A stretch of DNA of 64,000 nt from Xanthomonas sp. DAR 34887 (GCF_041245805.1 NZ_CP162490.1:2829001-2893000); one strand, 5' to 3'; counted from the first letter of the stretch, positions 16,715 to 26,290 are shown. The notes: generated from the sequence alone by a model not told the origin. Translations and numbers: made by a program.

Positions 16715-17842
16715 TCACAGCACGCCCTTGGTAGACGGCAACGCGGCGCCCTCGCGCCGCAGCGCCTGGCGCAAGGCGCGCGCCAATGCCTTGAAGCAGG
16801 CCTCGACCTTGTGATGGTCGTTGTCGCCACGCACGCTCAGGTGCAGGTTCAAGCCCGAGGCATCGCACAGCGAACGGAAGAAATGCGGCACCAGTTCGGT
16901 CGGCAGGTCGCCGACGCGTTCGCGCTTGAACTCGCCCTCGAACACGAAGTACGGGCGGCCGCTGAAATCCAGCGCGGCGCTGGCCAGGGTCTCGTCCATC
17001 GGCAAGGTGAAACCCGCGCGGGCGTCTTCGCCGGCCGCCAGCCACGGGCTGTCCGGCGGATCGAAGCCGTAGCGGCCGATGCCGCGCTTGTCGCCTAGGG
17101 CCTGGCGCAAGGCCTGGCCCAGCGCCAGACCGGTGTCCTCGATGGTGTGATGCTCGTCGATATGCAGGTCGCCGGCGGCGCGTACGTCCAGCGCGAAGCC
17201 GCCGTGCTTGCCGATCTGCTCGAGCATATGGTCGAAGAACGGCAGGCCGGTGGCGCAGTGCGGATCGCGCGCCAGGTCCAGGTCGATCTCGACCGCGATC
17301 CGGGTTTCCCTGGTGTCGCGCTGCACCTTGGCGCGGCGCGGCGCATCGGCCAGTTCGTGGGCGATGCCGGCCCAGTCCCAGTCGCCGCCGAACTGCTCGG
17401 TCTTCAGCTGGAAGCCGCGGATGCGCAGATTCCCGGCGAACTGGATGTCGGTGATGCGGTCGCCGACCATCGCCGAACGCGCCCAGTCGATGCTGCGGTC
17501 CTGCAGGTACGGCAGCATCAGGCCGATGCCGGGCTTGCGCGTGGGCGCATTGTCGGCCGGCCAGCTGCGGTCGATCAGCACCTCGCGGAAGGCGATGCCC
17601 TGGCTGGCGAAGATCTGCAGCATCAGCGCGTTGGGGCCGTCGAACGCGGCTTGTGGATACGCCTCGCTGCCCAGGCCGTCCTGGTTGGTGACGATGACGA
17701 ACTGGTAGCCGGCGTCGCGCAGCTTGAGCATGGCCGGGATCACGCCCTGCACGAAGCGCAGCTTCTCGTAGGCGTCGATCTGGAAATCGGCCGGCTCCTC
17801 GATCAGGGTGCCGTCGCGGTCGACGAACAGGATCGGGGTCAT
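16715..17842 (-). CDS. hisB: Bifunctional histidinol-phosphatase / imidazoleglycerol-phosphate dehydratase
   Basis: 375 residues, a fusion of two enzymes as in enterobacteria and xanthomonads. The N-terminal HAD phosphatase has LFVDRDGTL, VTNQDGLG and the MVGDRITDI motif. The C-terminal dehydratase begins at ~180 and has metal-binding HHTIEDTG and DNDHHKVEACFKA. It catalyses steps 6 and 8 of histidine synthesis. It overlaps hisC by ATGA. Confidence 0.98.
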   Translation of the reverse strand: MTPILFVDRDGTLIEEPADFQIDAYEKLRFVQGVIPAMLKLRDAGYQFVIVTNQDGLGSEAYPQAAFDGPNALMLQIFASQGIAFREVLIDRSWPADNAPTRKPGIGLMLPYLQDRSIDWARSAMVGDRITDIQFAGNLRIRGFQLKTEQFGGDWDWAGIAHELADAPRRAKVQRDTRETRIAVEIDLDLARDPHCATGLPFFDHMLEQIGKHGGFALDVRAAGDLHIDEHHTIEDTGLALGQALRQALGDKRGIGRYGFDPPDSPWLAAGEDARAGFTLPMDETLASAALDFSGRPYFVFEGEFKRERVGDLPTELVPHFFRSLCDASGLNLHLSVRGDNDHHKVEACFKALARALRQALRREGAALPSTKGVL

Positions 17843-18948
17843 GCCGCGGCCCTCCCCGCCTGCAGTGCGCCGAGCACGCGCTGGTTCTGCTCCGCGGTGC
17901 CGATGGTGATGCGCAGCGCGTCGCCCAGGGTCGGCGCGGCGCGCTGGTCGCGCACCACCACGCCGGCGCCGAGCAAGGCGCGGAACGCGGCGTCGGCGTC
18001 GTCGAAGCGCACCAGCAGGAAGTTGCCCTGCGAAGGGTATACCCGGCGCACGCCGGGCAGCGCGGCCAGCGCGGCGAACATGCGCTCGCGCTCGCGGCAG
18101 ATCTCGGCCACCCGCGCGGCAGTCTGGCGCAGCGATTCGGGCTGCAGCGCGGCCAGCGCCAGCTGCGTGCACGGCGCCGGGATCGGATACGGCGCCTGGC
18201 AGCGGCGCAGCACCGCGATCAGCGCCGGATCGGCAATGACGCAGCCGATCCGCGCCGCCGCCAGCGCATGCGCCTTGGACAACGTGCGCAACACCGCCAG
18301 GTTGGCATGGCGCGCCAGCAGCGTGGTCGCCGAGGCCACCTCGGAGAATTCGCCGTAGGCCTCGTCGACCACCAGCAAGGCGCGCCCATGCAGGCGCTCG
18401 GCGGCGCGCTCGATATCCGCAAGCGGGATCGCCGCGCCGCTGGGATTGCCCGGCGAGCACAGGAACACCAGCTTGGCCATCTGCGTCAGCGCCGCCTCCA
18501 CCACCGCGTCGACATCGGTGATCAGGCCGGCGGCGTCTTCGCGCAAGGGCACTTCGACGATGCGCGCGTTCTGCAGCCGCGCGCATACCGCATACATGCC
18601 GAACACCGGCGGGGTGATCACGATCGCGTCGCGGCCCGGCTCGCACAGCGCGCGCAGCAGCAGGTCGATGGCCTCGTCGCTGCCGCGGCCGAGCAGCAAC
18701 TGCTCCGGCGCGCAGGCGTAGAGCGCCGCCAACGCCGCACGCAAGGCCGGCGGTTGCGGATCCGGATAGCGGCGGTTGCCGGCATCGCGGTCGGCAGGAT
18801 TGGCCCAGGCCGATTCGTTGGCGTTGAGCCAGACATCGCCGTGCAGGGCGCCGCTGCGCGCCGAGGAATAGCCGGCGAAGTCGCGCAGGTCGTGACGGAC
18901 CAGCGCCAGCATCGATCCCGGCACCTGCGTTTCGTTCGGCGCGCTCAT
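17839..18948 (-). CDS. hisC: Histidinol-phosphate aminotransferase
   Basis: 369 residues, PLP fold type I. It has WLNANESAW near the start, RGSDEAIDLL, the CSPGNPSG loop, DEAYGEF, and the PLP-binding lysine in RTLSKAHALAAARIG. It transfers an amino group from glutamate to imidazole acetol phosphate. Both ends overlap neighbouring his genes by 4 bases. Confidence 0.98.
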   Translation of the reverse strand: MSAPNETQVPGSMLALVRHDLRDFAGYSSARSGALHGDVWLNANESAWANPADRDAGNRRYPDPQPPALRAALAALYACAPEQLLLGRGSDEAIDLLLRALCEPGRDAIVITPPVFGMYAVCARLQNARIVEVPLREDAAGLITDVDAVVEAALTQMAKLVFLCSPGNPSGAAIPLADIERAAERLHGRALLVVDEAYGEFSEVASATTLLARHANLAVLRTLSKAHALAAARIGCVIADPALIAVLRRCQAPYPIPAPCTQLALAALQPESLRQTAARVAEICRERERMFAALAALPGVRRVYPSQGNFLLVRFDDADAAFRALLGAGVVVRDQRAAPTLGDALRITIGTAEQNQRVLGALQAGRAAA

Positions 18949-20240
18949 GCCGCCTTCTCCATCCGCAGCGCCACCGCATTGGCGTGCGCGTCCAGGCCTT
19001 CGGCGCGGGCCATGGTCACCGCGCAGGCGCCGATCGCGGCAATGCCGGCGCGGCTGGCGCTCTGCACGCTGACGAAGTTCTGGAAGCTGGCGACGCTGAC
19101 CCCGCTGTAGGCGCGCGCCGCGCCGTTGGTCGGCAGCACGTGGTTGGTGCCGCTGCAATAGTCGCCCAACGCTTCGGGGGTGTAATCGCCGAGGAACACC
19201 GAGCCGGCCACCTCGACCTTCTCCAGCCAGCCGCGCGGCTCGCGCAGCGCCAGGATCAGGTGCTCGGGCGCATAGCGGTTGCTGATCGCAAAGGCCTCTT
19301 CCAGCGCGCCGACCTGGATCAGCCGAGATGCCGCCAGCGCCTGGCGTGCGATCGCCGCACGCGGCAGCGTCGCCAGCTGGCGCTCGATCTCGTCCTCGAC
19401 AGCGTCGATCAGCTCGGCGCTGTCGGACAGCAGCAGCACCTGCGAGTCCGGGCCGTGCTCGGCCTGCGACAGCAGATCGGCGGCGACGAACGCGGCATCG
19501 GCGCCGACATCGGCGATCACCAGCACCTCGGACGGGCCGGCGGGCATGTCGATCGCCGCCGCGCCGGCCTGCGCCACCTGCTGCTTGGCTTCGGTGACGT
19601 AGCCGTTGCCCGGCCCGAACAGCTTGTCGCACGACGGCACCGACTCGGTCCCGAAGCCCATCGCCGCGATCGCCTGCGCGCCGCCGAGCTTGAACACGCG
19701 GTCCACGCCGGTCAGCTTCGCCGCGACCAGCACCGCCGGATCGGCCGAGCCGTCGGCGCGCGGCGGCGTGCACAGCACCACCTCGCGGCAGCCGGCCAGC
19801 GCCGCCGGCACGCACAGCATCAGCGCGGTGGACGGCAGCGGCGCGCTGCCGGCCGGCACGTACAGGCCGACCCGGCCGATCGGCCGCACCACCCGTTCGC
19901 AGACCACGCCCGGCGCGGTTTCCACCACATACGGCTGGGTCATGCCGGCACGGTGGAACGTCTCGATCCGTGCCGCGGCCTGCGCCATCGCCTCGCGCAA
20001 TACGGCCGGCACGGCCGCTTCGGCGGCAGCGAACTCGTCGGCACCCACTTCGAACCCTTGCAGCACCACGCCGTCGAAACGCGCGGTGATCTCGCGCAAC
20101 GCCGCATCGCCGCGGCCGCGCACGTCCTCAAGCAATTGCGCCACCGCGGCGCGGGTCTGCGCGGCAACGGTCTGCGCCGGCCGGGTCAAGGCCTGCGTGC
20201 GCGCCTGCGCGTCGAGCGAATTCCAGTCCAGTCGGTTCAT
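18945..20240 (-). CDS. hisD: Histidinol dehydrogenase
   Basis: 431 residues, the standard length. It has VGLYVPAG, FGPGNGYVTEAK, DMPAGPSE, the zinc/active-site region LLSQAEHG and a GTNHVLPT motif. It performs the last two NAD-dependent oxidations to histidine. The start overlaps the hisG stop by ATGA. Confidence 0.98.
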   Translation of the reverse strand: MNRLDWNSLDAQARTQALTRPAQTVAAQTRAAVAQLLEDVRGRGDAALREITARFDGVVLQGFEVGADEFAAAEAAVPAVLREAMAQAAARIETFHRAGMTQPYVVETAPGVVCERVVRPIGRVGLYVPAGSAPLPSTALMLCVPAALAGCREVVLCTPPRADGSADPAVLVAAKLTGVDRVFKLGGAQAIAAMGFGTESVPSCDKLFGPGNGYVTEAKQQVAQAGAAAIDMPAGPSEVLVIADVGADAAFVAADLLSQAEHGPDSQVLLLSDSAELIDAVEDEIERQLATLPRAAIARQALAASRLIQVGALEEAFAISNRYAPEHLILALREPRGWLEKVEVAGSVFLGDYTPEALGDYCSGTNHVLPTNGAARAYSGVSVASFQNFVSVQSASRAGIAAIGACAVTMARAEGLDAHANAVALRMEKAA

Positions 20241-21151
20241 GCCAGCGAGCGCTCCACCGTCAACACCATCAGCCCCTGCGCGCCGGCGCGCTCCAGTTCC
20301 TCCATGCGCTGCCAGGTAATCGCGCCATGGCACATGGTCTGCAACTGCAGCGTGCTGCCGCCATCGCCGGGCAGCTGCACCAGCGGGTCGGCATCGGGCA
20401 GCAAGCGGGTCAGTTCGGCGACGTGATCGCGCGCGGCGCGGAACATCAGCAGCTTGCTGTCGCGCAGCTTGAGCACGCCGTCGAGCCGGCGCAGCAACAT
20501 CGCCGCCAGCCCGGCGCGGGCGTCGCCCGGTTCGCGTACCGGCCCGGCCAGCACCGCCTCGCTTTCCAGCAGCGTCTCCACCGGCTTGAGCTGGTTGGCG
20601 GCCAGGGTCGCGCCGCTGGACACCAGGTCGCAGATCAGGTCGGCGGTGCCCAGGCGCGGCGCGATCTCCACCGAGCCGGACAGCTCCACCACCTGCGCGT
20701 CGAGGCCGCGCGCTTCCAGCCAGTCGGCCAGCACCGCCGGATAGCTGGTGGCGATGCGCTTGCCCTGCAGTTGCTCCGGGCCGGTCCATTCCCAGCTCTC
20801 GGGCACCGCCAGCATCAGCCGGCACTGGCCGAAGTTCAGCCCGCGCAGCGCGCGGTAGGCTTCCGGCAGGCCGTTGCGGCGGCGCTCGCCGGCCTGCTCT
20901 TCCAGCTCGTTGCGGCCAACGATGCCGAAATCGCAGACGCCGTCGGCGATCAGTCCGGGGATGTCGTCGTCGCGCACCAGCAACAGGTCCACCGGCAGCG
21001 ACTCGCCGTAGCAAAACAACTTGTCGCGGCTCTCGCGCCAGCTCAGCCCGCAGGCGGCCAGCACCGCCCGCGCCGGCTCGGCCAGGCGGCCGCTCTTCTG
21101 GATCGCGATACGCAGCCGGTCACGCGCCGGCGCTGCCAGGGAAGCACTCAT
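20237..21151 (-). CDS. hisG: ATP phosphoribosyltransferase (long form)
   Basis: 304 residues, the long HisG_L form with a C-terminal ACT-like regulatory domain (the tail GLMVLTVERSLA). The N-terminus RLRIAIQKSGRL and the PRPP-site region DLICDLVSSGATLAAN are recognisable. It catalyses the committed, feedback-inhibited first step. It follows the YerC-like gene by 9 bases and is the first enzyme gene of the operon. Confidence 0.98.
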   Translation of the reverse strand: MSASLAAPARDRLRIAIQKSGRLAEPARAVLAACGLSWRESRDKLFCYGESLPVDLLLVRDDDIPGLIADGVCDFGIVGRNELEEQAGERRRNGLPEAYRALRGLNFGQCRLMLAVPESWEWTGPEQLQGKRIATSYPAVLADWLEARGLDAQVVELSGSVEIAPRLGTADLICDLVSSGATLAANQLKPVETLLESEAVLAGPVREPGDARAGLAAMLLRRLDGVLKLRDSKLLMFRAARDHVAELTRLLPDADPLVQLPGDGGSTLQLQTMCHGAITWQRMEELERAGAQGLMVLTVERSLA

Positions 21152-21160
21152 CAGGACATC

Positions 21161-21487
21161 TCAATGGGAATCGGAGGGGCGCGCCGCTTGCCGGCGCAGC
21201 GCCGTGGCATAGCCGCCGGCGCCGTATTCCAGGGTCCGCGCGACGCGGCCGATGGTGGTCACGCTGACCTGGGTCAACTCGTGGATCTCGCGGTACGGCA
21301 CGCCCTTGAGCAGCAGCGGCACCACCCGCCAGCGGTCGGACATCGCCTCCAGCTCGGCCGGCGTGCACAGGTCCTGCAGGAACGCGGCGACCTCCTGCGG
21401 CTTGCTCAGGTGGGCCAGGGCGCGCGACAGCGCCTTGAGCGAGGTGTCGCTGTCGCGATCGGATTGCGTGGCGGGTCGTTGTTTCAT
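21161..21487 (-). CDS. TrpR-like regulator, YerC/YecD family
   Basis: 108 residues. The helix-turn-helix (LLKGVPYREIHELTQVSVTTIGRVARTLEYG) matches the TrpR/YerC family, and an N-terminal helical dimerisation part (FLQDLCTPAELEAMSDRW) is typical. The gene is directly upstream of and co-directional with hisG, with 9 bases between, so it is probably the his operon's own regulator. A dyad over its promoter (21493-21518) fits autoregulation. The effector is unknown. Confidence 0.88.
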   Translation of the reverse strand: MKQRPATQSDRDSDTSLKALSRALAHLSKPQEVAAFLQDLCTPAELEAMSDRWRVVPLLLKGVPYREIHELTQVSVTTIGRVARTLEYGAGGYATALRRQAARPSDSH

Positions 21488-21492
21488 TGCGA

Positions 21493-21518
21493 TAATGTAA
21501 TAGCGTGTTAGTACATTA
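21493..21518. promoter_or_regulatory. Putative his operon operator
   Basis: A perfect 7-bp inverted repeat (TAATGTA / TACATTA, 12-base spacer) starts 6 bases upstream of the YerC-like ATG. The overlapping sequence GCGTTAATGTACTAACACGC has a symmetric GTAC centre, loosely like the trp operator. It covers a TAATGT -10 candidate 18 bases from TTGACC (21537-21542, minus strand). It is probably the site through which the regulator controls the operon. Confidence 0.5.
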
Positions 21519-21536
21519 ACGCGATTGGACAGGCCG

Positions 21537-21542
21537 GGTCAA
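21537..21542 (-). promoter_or_regulatory. Candidate -35 of the his operon promoter
   Basis: TTGACC on the minus strand is 5 of 6 to the sigma-70 consensus. It lies 18 bases before TAATGT, which keeps the conserved TA...T positions of a -10 box. Confidence 0.4.
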
Positions 21543-21609
21543 GCCGCGGGGTGAGCGCGTTCAGTGGAGATGCTCGATTGCCGATGGGCGCGAGGACGCC
21601 ACGCCATCT

Positions 21610-21849
21610 GTCGCGGCTGAAGCCGCTCCTACAGGGAGCGGTGCGCGTTTGCGTTGTTGTAGGAGCGGCTTCAGCCGCGACAGGCACTCACACCGATCGA
21701 ATCGGCCCAAAGGCGCAGGCATAGCCCCGGCTGCCCCCAAGGAAATACCCGGTTGCAGCTGGCGAACGCGGGTTGCGCCCGCCGTCACGTGAGCGGGCTC
21801 GGCGGCGGCAGGCTCTGGCCATCCGCGTCGCGACTGAAGTCGCTCCCAC
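21610..21849. repeat. REP-type repeats between the his operon and hisS
   Basis: An inverted pair of near-perfect copies (21610-21632 and 21659-21681) and one degenerate copy (21827-21849). The rest of 21543-21904 has no gene. Confidence 0.8.
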
Positions 21850-21904
21850 AGGGAACACGCGGCGCGACCGTCCTGGTTTCGCCGCGTCCGGGCCTACCAG
21901 CCCC

Positions 21905-23302
21905 TCAGGGCATGACCTTGGCCTGCTCCAGCTCGACCAGCAGGGCGCTGGCCAGTTCGTCGCGGGCGACCTCGAATTGCTGCTCGCGCACCAGATCCTT
22001 GACCGCGACCACGCCGCGCGCCAGCTCGTCGTCGCCGGCCAGCACCACGAAGCGGATGCCGGCGCGCGCAGCGTACTGGAACTGCTTGCCGACCTTCTTC
22101 GGCTCCATCTGCACTTCGGTATTGATCCCGCCGACACGCAGGCGCCGGGCGATGTCCAGCGCATCGTCCAGCTTGGCCTCGTCCATCAGCGCCACCATCG
22201 CCTGCACGCTGCTGGCGGCGATGCCCTCGATCAGGCCGGCCTCGCGCAGCTGCCAGAACAGGCGGGTCAGGCCGATGGAGATGCCCACGCCCGGCAGCTT
22301 GGACTTGCTGTAGTGGCTGGCCAGGTCTTCGTAGCGCCCGCCCGAGCAGATCGAGCCGATCTGCGGGTAGTCGGTCAGCAGGGTCTCGTAGACGGTACCC
22401 GTGTAGTAGTCCAGGCCGCGGGCGATGGAGAAGTTCAGGCAATACGCGGTTTCCGGCACGCCCAGCGCCTTGACCAGGGCCAGCACCTCGCGCAGCTCGG
22501 CCACGCCCTCGCGCAGCGTGGCGCTCGCTGCGCCGGCCGCGGCCAGCGCATCCAGCCGCGCCAGCGCGTCCGTGTGGCCGCTGGAGCGCACCGCGACGAA
22601 GGCCAGGATCTGCTCGACCTGCTCGGCCGGAATGCCGAAGCCCTCCCCGGCCAGCGTCTCGCGCACGTAGTCGGCGCCGCGCTTGTCCAGCTTGTCGACC
22701 TCGCGCAGCACCGCCAGCTGGCGCTCGCCTTCGGCCACGCCCAGGCTCTCGAAGAAACCGCGCATCAGCTTGCGGTTGTTCAACTGCACCGCGAACGCGC
22801 CGATGCCCAGTTCCGAGAACACCGCGTGGATCACCGCCAGCACTTCGGCGTCGTAGCGGATGCTCAGCGCATCCTTGCCGATCACGTCGATGTCGCACTG
22901 GTAGAACTCGCGGAAACGGCCGCGCTGGGCGCGCTCGCCGCGGTACACGCGCTGCATCTGGTAGCGGCGGAACGGGAAGCTCAGCTCGTGTTCGTGCTCG
23001 GCCACGTAGCGCGCCAGCGGCACGGTCAGGTCGAAGCGCAGCGCCAGCTCCGGCAAGCCGCCCTCGCCGCTGGCCTCGGCATTGGCCAGCGCGCCGGTGG
23101 ACTGCACGAAATACACCTGGCGCTCGGTCTCCCCGCCCGACTTGGTCAGCAGCACGTCGGACAGTTCGAACACCGGCGTCTCCACCGGCAGGAACCCGAA
23201 CCGCTCGTAGTTGCGGCGGATGACGTCCAGCATGCGCTGGAACGCGATCTGCTCGCGCGGCAGCAATTCCATGATGCCGGGCGGCGTACGGGGCTTGATC
23301 AC
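21905..23302 (-). CDS. hisS: Histidine-tRNA ligase
   Basis: 465 residues, class II tRNA synthetase. Motif 2 is YQMQRVYRGERAQRGRFREFYQCDIDV. The HisA motifs are LDYYTGTVYE and SGGRYEDL, with motif 3 at GVGISIGLTRL. A C-terminal anticodon-binding domain ends VELEQAKVMP. I chose the GTG at 23302 because AGGAG lies about 8 bases upstream and the family consensus (IKPRTPPGIMELLP) starts there. It is separated from the his operon by ~400 bases of repeats, so it is a separate unit. Confidence 0.96.
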   Translation of the reverse strand: MIKPRTPPGIMELLPREQIAFQRMLDVIRRNYERFGFLPVETPVFELSDVLLTKSGGETERQVYFVQSTGALANAEASGEGGLPELALRFDLTVPLARYVAEHEHELSFPFRRYQMQRVYRGERAQRGRFREFYQCDIDVIGKDALSIRYDAEVLAVIHAVFSELGIGAFAVQLNNRKLMRGFFESLGVAEGERQLAVLREVDKLDKRGADYVRETLAGEGFGIPAEQVEQILAFVAVRSSGHTDALARLDALAAAGAASATLREGVAELREVLALVKALGVPETAYCLNFSIARGLDYYTGTVYETLLTDYPQIGSICSGGRYEDLASHYSKSKLPGVGISIGLTRLFWQLREAGLIEGIAASSVQAMVALMDEAKLDDALDIARRLRVGGINTEVQMEPKKVGKQFQYAARAGIRFVVLAGDDELARGVVAVKDLVREQQFEVARDELASALLVELEQAKVMP

Positions 23303-23414
23303 GTGCAAAACTCCTGCGTCTTGGGGGCAAACAGACGCCAATTCTAGCCGTACTGGGGTGCCGGCGATCGTATCGGCGTATCATCACGGCGTGACCACTC
23401 CGCAAGTCAAGCGC

Positions 23415-24170
23415 ATGCACCGGACCGTCCCCGGCTTCGCCCTGCCCTATGCCGAACCCGCCGCGGCCCGCGATCCGAGCGCGCACGAGTGCATGCATTG
23501 CGCCGTGCGCCACCTGGCGATCTGTTCGGCGCTGGCCTGCGACGAGGTGCAGGCGCTGGAACGGGTGACCACCTCGCTCTCCTACGCCGCCGGCGCCACC
23601 CTGGTCCGCACCGGCGAGGCGCGGCAAGCGGTCTATACCGTCACGTCCGGCGCGCTGCGTCTGGTCCGCACCCTGGCCGACGGCCGCCGCCAGGTGGTCG
23701 GCTTCGTGCTGCCGGGCGACTACGTGGGCCTGAGCGAGTCGGAGAAGTACCGCAACGACATCGAAGCGATTGCCGACAGCCGCGTGTGCCGGGTGTCGGT
23801 GGCGCACATGCGGCAGCTGCGCACGCAATACCCGCAACTGGAGCGCAAGCTGTTGCAGCGCGCCTGCCTGGAACTGGACGCGGCGCAGGACGCGGCGCTG
23901 GCGCTGGCGCGCCTGCAGCCGATGGAAAAGCTCGCCGACTTCCTGCTGAAGCTGGCTGCGCGCACCGCCAGCCGCGGCGATCCTGGCAACACGGTGACCT
24001 TGATGATGGGCCGCGGCGACATCGCCGACCATCTCGGCCTGACCATGGAAACGGTCAGCCGCACCTTCACCAAGCTGCGCCAGCAAGGCCTGATCGCCCT
24101 GCCGCAGCTGCACGTGGTCGAGATCCGCGACTTCGCCGCATTGCACCGGCTGGCGTCCGACGACGAGTGA
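23415..24170 (+). CDS. FNR-type Crp family transcriptional regulator
   Basis: 251 residues from ATG 23415; a GTG at 23391 is possible. Cysteines 26, 29 and 37 (CMHCAVRHLAIC) plus C125 (ADSRVCRV) match the four [4Fe-4S] ligands of FNR. The cyclic-nucleotide-like beta barrel contains PGDYVGLSE. The recognition helix LTMETVSRTF keeps the E-x-x-S-R contacts of FNR (TTGAT half-sites). It probably senses oxygen and controls anaerobic or microaerobic genes. It is transcribed divergently from hisS. Confidence 0.9.
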   Translation: MHRTVPGFALPYAEPAAARDPSAHECMHCAVRHLAICSALACDEVQALERVTTSLSYAAGATLVRTGEARQAVYTVTSGALRLVRTLADGRRQVVGFVLPGDYVGLSESEKYRNDIEAIADSRVCRVSVAHMRQLRTQYPQLERKLLQRACLELDAAQDAALALARLQPMEKLADFLLKLAARTASRGDPGNTVTLMMGRGDIADHLGLTMETVSRTFTKLRQQGLIALPQLHVVEIRDFAALHRLASDDE

Positions 24171-24512
24171 GCCGACCGGCGGCGGCGATTTTTTCGCCAG
24201 CCCGTGTCTACGCCTTGCACCACCGTGCCCGCAACGACTTATCCACAAGTTTTCGGGGCAACGCTCCACATGCGCTGTGGACAACCCGGCCGACCCGCGA
24301 TCCGGTTCCGAACCGCGATGCTGGCTGCGACCCGAGGGCTCCACTCCGCCAGGCCGCACCGGGAAAACCGGCGCGGACGCTGCCTGTCGCCAGATCCGTG
24401 AATGCTTCAGGCTCCGACCATACCCTGTCACGCGGCCAGGCATAGACTTGCGCCGCGATACACCTGCGGCGCCGCCGCGGTGCCGGAGGGGGGAACCATT
24501 GGGAGGGCAACC

Positions 24513-24833
24513 ATGCTCGTCGCCATCGATGTGCTGCACGACTCACGCGCCTGCGTGGTGCTGGATCGCGAAAAGGAACTGGATTTCTGGAAGGCGCATT
24601 TCGCCCAGGCCCCGTTCCATCAGCCCGGGCACGCGTTCACCGACTACGAGCCGGCGCTGAAGCTGGCCTACGACGCCTACTTGAAGTACCACGGCCAGCG
24701 CTTCGAAGACGTGGCCCCGCAGTTGCACGACGTGTTCCTGCGCGACCACCCGCGCTCGCGGCTGGACTGGCTGCAGGTACGCAGCGTGGTGCAGGCCGCC
24801 TGGTTGCGGCTGCAACCGCAGGATCAGGACTGA
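24513..24833 (+). CDS. Conserved small hypothetical protein
   Basis: 106 residues, acidic and largely helical, with no signal or membrane segment. A clear GGAGG lies 7 bases before the ATG. It contains WKAHFAQAPFHQPGHAFTDYEPALKLAYDAY and ends with a Gln/Asp-rich tail. It is not recognised as a named family. It stands alone after the FNR-type gene with a 340-base gap (24171-24512) in which I see no gene. Confidence 0.8.
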   Translation: MLVAIDVLHDSRACVVLDREKELDFWKAHFAQAPFHQPGHAFTDYEPALKLAYDAYLKYHGQRFEDVAPQLHDVFLRDHPRSRLDWLQVRSVVQAAWLRLQPQDQD

Positions 24834-24930
24834 GCCTGCGCCTCGGGTCCGACGCCGCCGTGCGCGCGCAACGCAGGCGGCAGCGCGGCGGCCCGAACCG
24901 CGGCGCCGCCGCCGGGTCAGGCCGTCGATG

Positions 24931-26232
24931 TCAACCGGCCAGCAGCCGCGCGCGCAACACCGCGTAGTCCGGCGCGATCGGCTCGGCGTGCGCCGGCCGC
25001 TGCAGCAAGGCCGCCAACGCGGGCGGCACCGGCACCGGCTGGCCGATCAACGGTTCGACCACCGCCTCGAACTTGGCCGGATGCGCGGTCGCCGCCACCG
25101 CCCAATCGCCGGCATCGGCCTCGGCGCCCTCGGCACGGATCTGCTGCAACACGTGCAAGGCCGTCGCGGTATGCGGGCAATGCACCTCGCCGTAGCGGCG
25201 GAAGCGCTCGCCGATCAGCTGGCGGATCTGCGCATCGTCCACCGAATAGGACTGGAACTGCCCGCGCAACGCGGCATCGTCGCCGCGGTACAGCCAGCGC
25301 AGGCGCTCGAAATTGCTCGGCGCGCCGACGTCCATGGCATTGGCGACGGTGGCCACGCTGGGCTGCGGCGCGTAGTCGGCACCGGCGAAGTAATCCGGCA
25401 GTACGTGGTTGGCATTGGTCGCCAGAACGATACGGCCCAGCGGCACGCCCAGCCCGCGCGCCAGGATCGCGGCCAGCGCATTGCCGAGGTTGCCGGTCGG
25501 CACCACCAGGTTCAGCGCCTGCGCACGCCCGGCGTAATGCACCAGCGCGCTGTGCGCGTAATAGCTCATCTGCGGCAGCAGCCGTCCCAGGCTGATGCTG
25601 TTGGCCGAGCTCAGCGGCGCCTGCGCCTGCAGTTCGACATCGTTCAAGGCCTGCTTGACCAGCGCCTGGCAGTCGTCGAAGGAGCCGGCCACGCGCAAGG
25701 CCTGGATGTTGTCGCCGAAACAGCCCAGCTGGTGCGCCTGCCGCGGCGACACGCGCCCGTCCGGATACAGCACCACCACGCGCAGGCCGGGCTGGCGATG
25801 GAAGGCCGCAGCGACCGCGGCGCCAGTATCGCCGGAGGTGGCGACGAGGATGGTCAGCGGGGTGGCGGCGTCGCGGCGCAGCCGGGCCAGGCAGGCGGCG
25901 AGGAAGCGCGCGCCGAAGTCCTTGAACGCGGCGGTCGGCCCATGGAACAGCTCCAGCGCGTGGTCGCCGGGCGTGGCCAGCGGCTGCAATGGCGCATCGA
26001 AATCGAAGGCTTCGGCGCAGATTGCAGGCAGCTCGGCAGCGAGCGCGTCGCCGTCGAAGAACGGCGCCAGCAGCGTCGTGGCGGTCTCGGCCAGGCTGGC
26101 ACCGGCCTGCAGTTCGCGCGCCGGCGGCATGCGCTTGGGCACGTACAACCCGCCATCGGGCGCCAGGCCGGCGGCGATGGCCTGGCTGAGGCTGGCGGCG
26201 GGCGCGGCATTACGGGTGGAAATGAAGTTCAT
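24931..26232 (-). CDS. thrC: Threonine synthase
   Basis: 433 residues, fold type II PLP enzyme. It starts MNFISTRNAAPAASLSQAI, a typical opening. The PLP lysine is in AAFKDFGARF, the phosphate-binding region in VATSGDTGAAVA, and VPTGNLGNALAA is the second glycine loop. It converts O-phosphohomoserine to threonine. It is separated from thrB by 867 bases of repeats, so it may have its own promoter. Confidence 0.97.
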   Translation of the reverse strand: MNFISTRNAAPAASLSQAIAAGLAPDGGLYVPKRMPPARELQAGASLAETATTLLAPFFDGDALAAELPAICAEAFDFDAPLQPLATPGDHALELFHGPTAAFKDFGARFLAACLARLRRDAATPLTILVATSGDTGAAVAAAFHRQPGLRVVVLYPDGRVSPRQAHQLGCFGDNIQALRVAGSFDDCQALVKQALNDVELQAQAPLSSANSISLGRLLPQMSYYAHSALVHYAGRAQALNLVVPTGNLGNALAAILARGLGVPLGRIVLATNANHVLPDYFAGADYAPQPSVATVANAMDVGAPSNFERLRWLYRGDDAALRGQFQSYSVDDAQIRQLIGERFRRYGEVHCPHTATALHVLQQIRAEGAEADAGDWAVAATAHPAKFEAVVEPLIGQPVPVPPALAALLQRPAHAEPIAPDYAVLRARLLAG

Positions 26233-26290
26233 GGTGGTTCCATCGGCAGGGGAAATTCGATCGCACTGTCGTCCGTAACTGTGGCACTAC

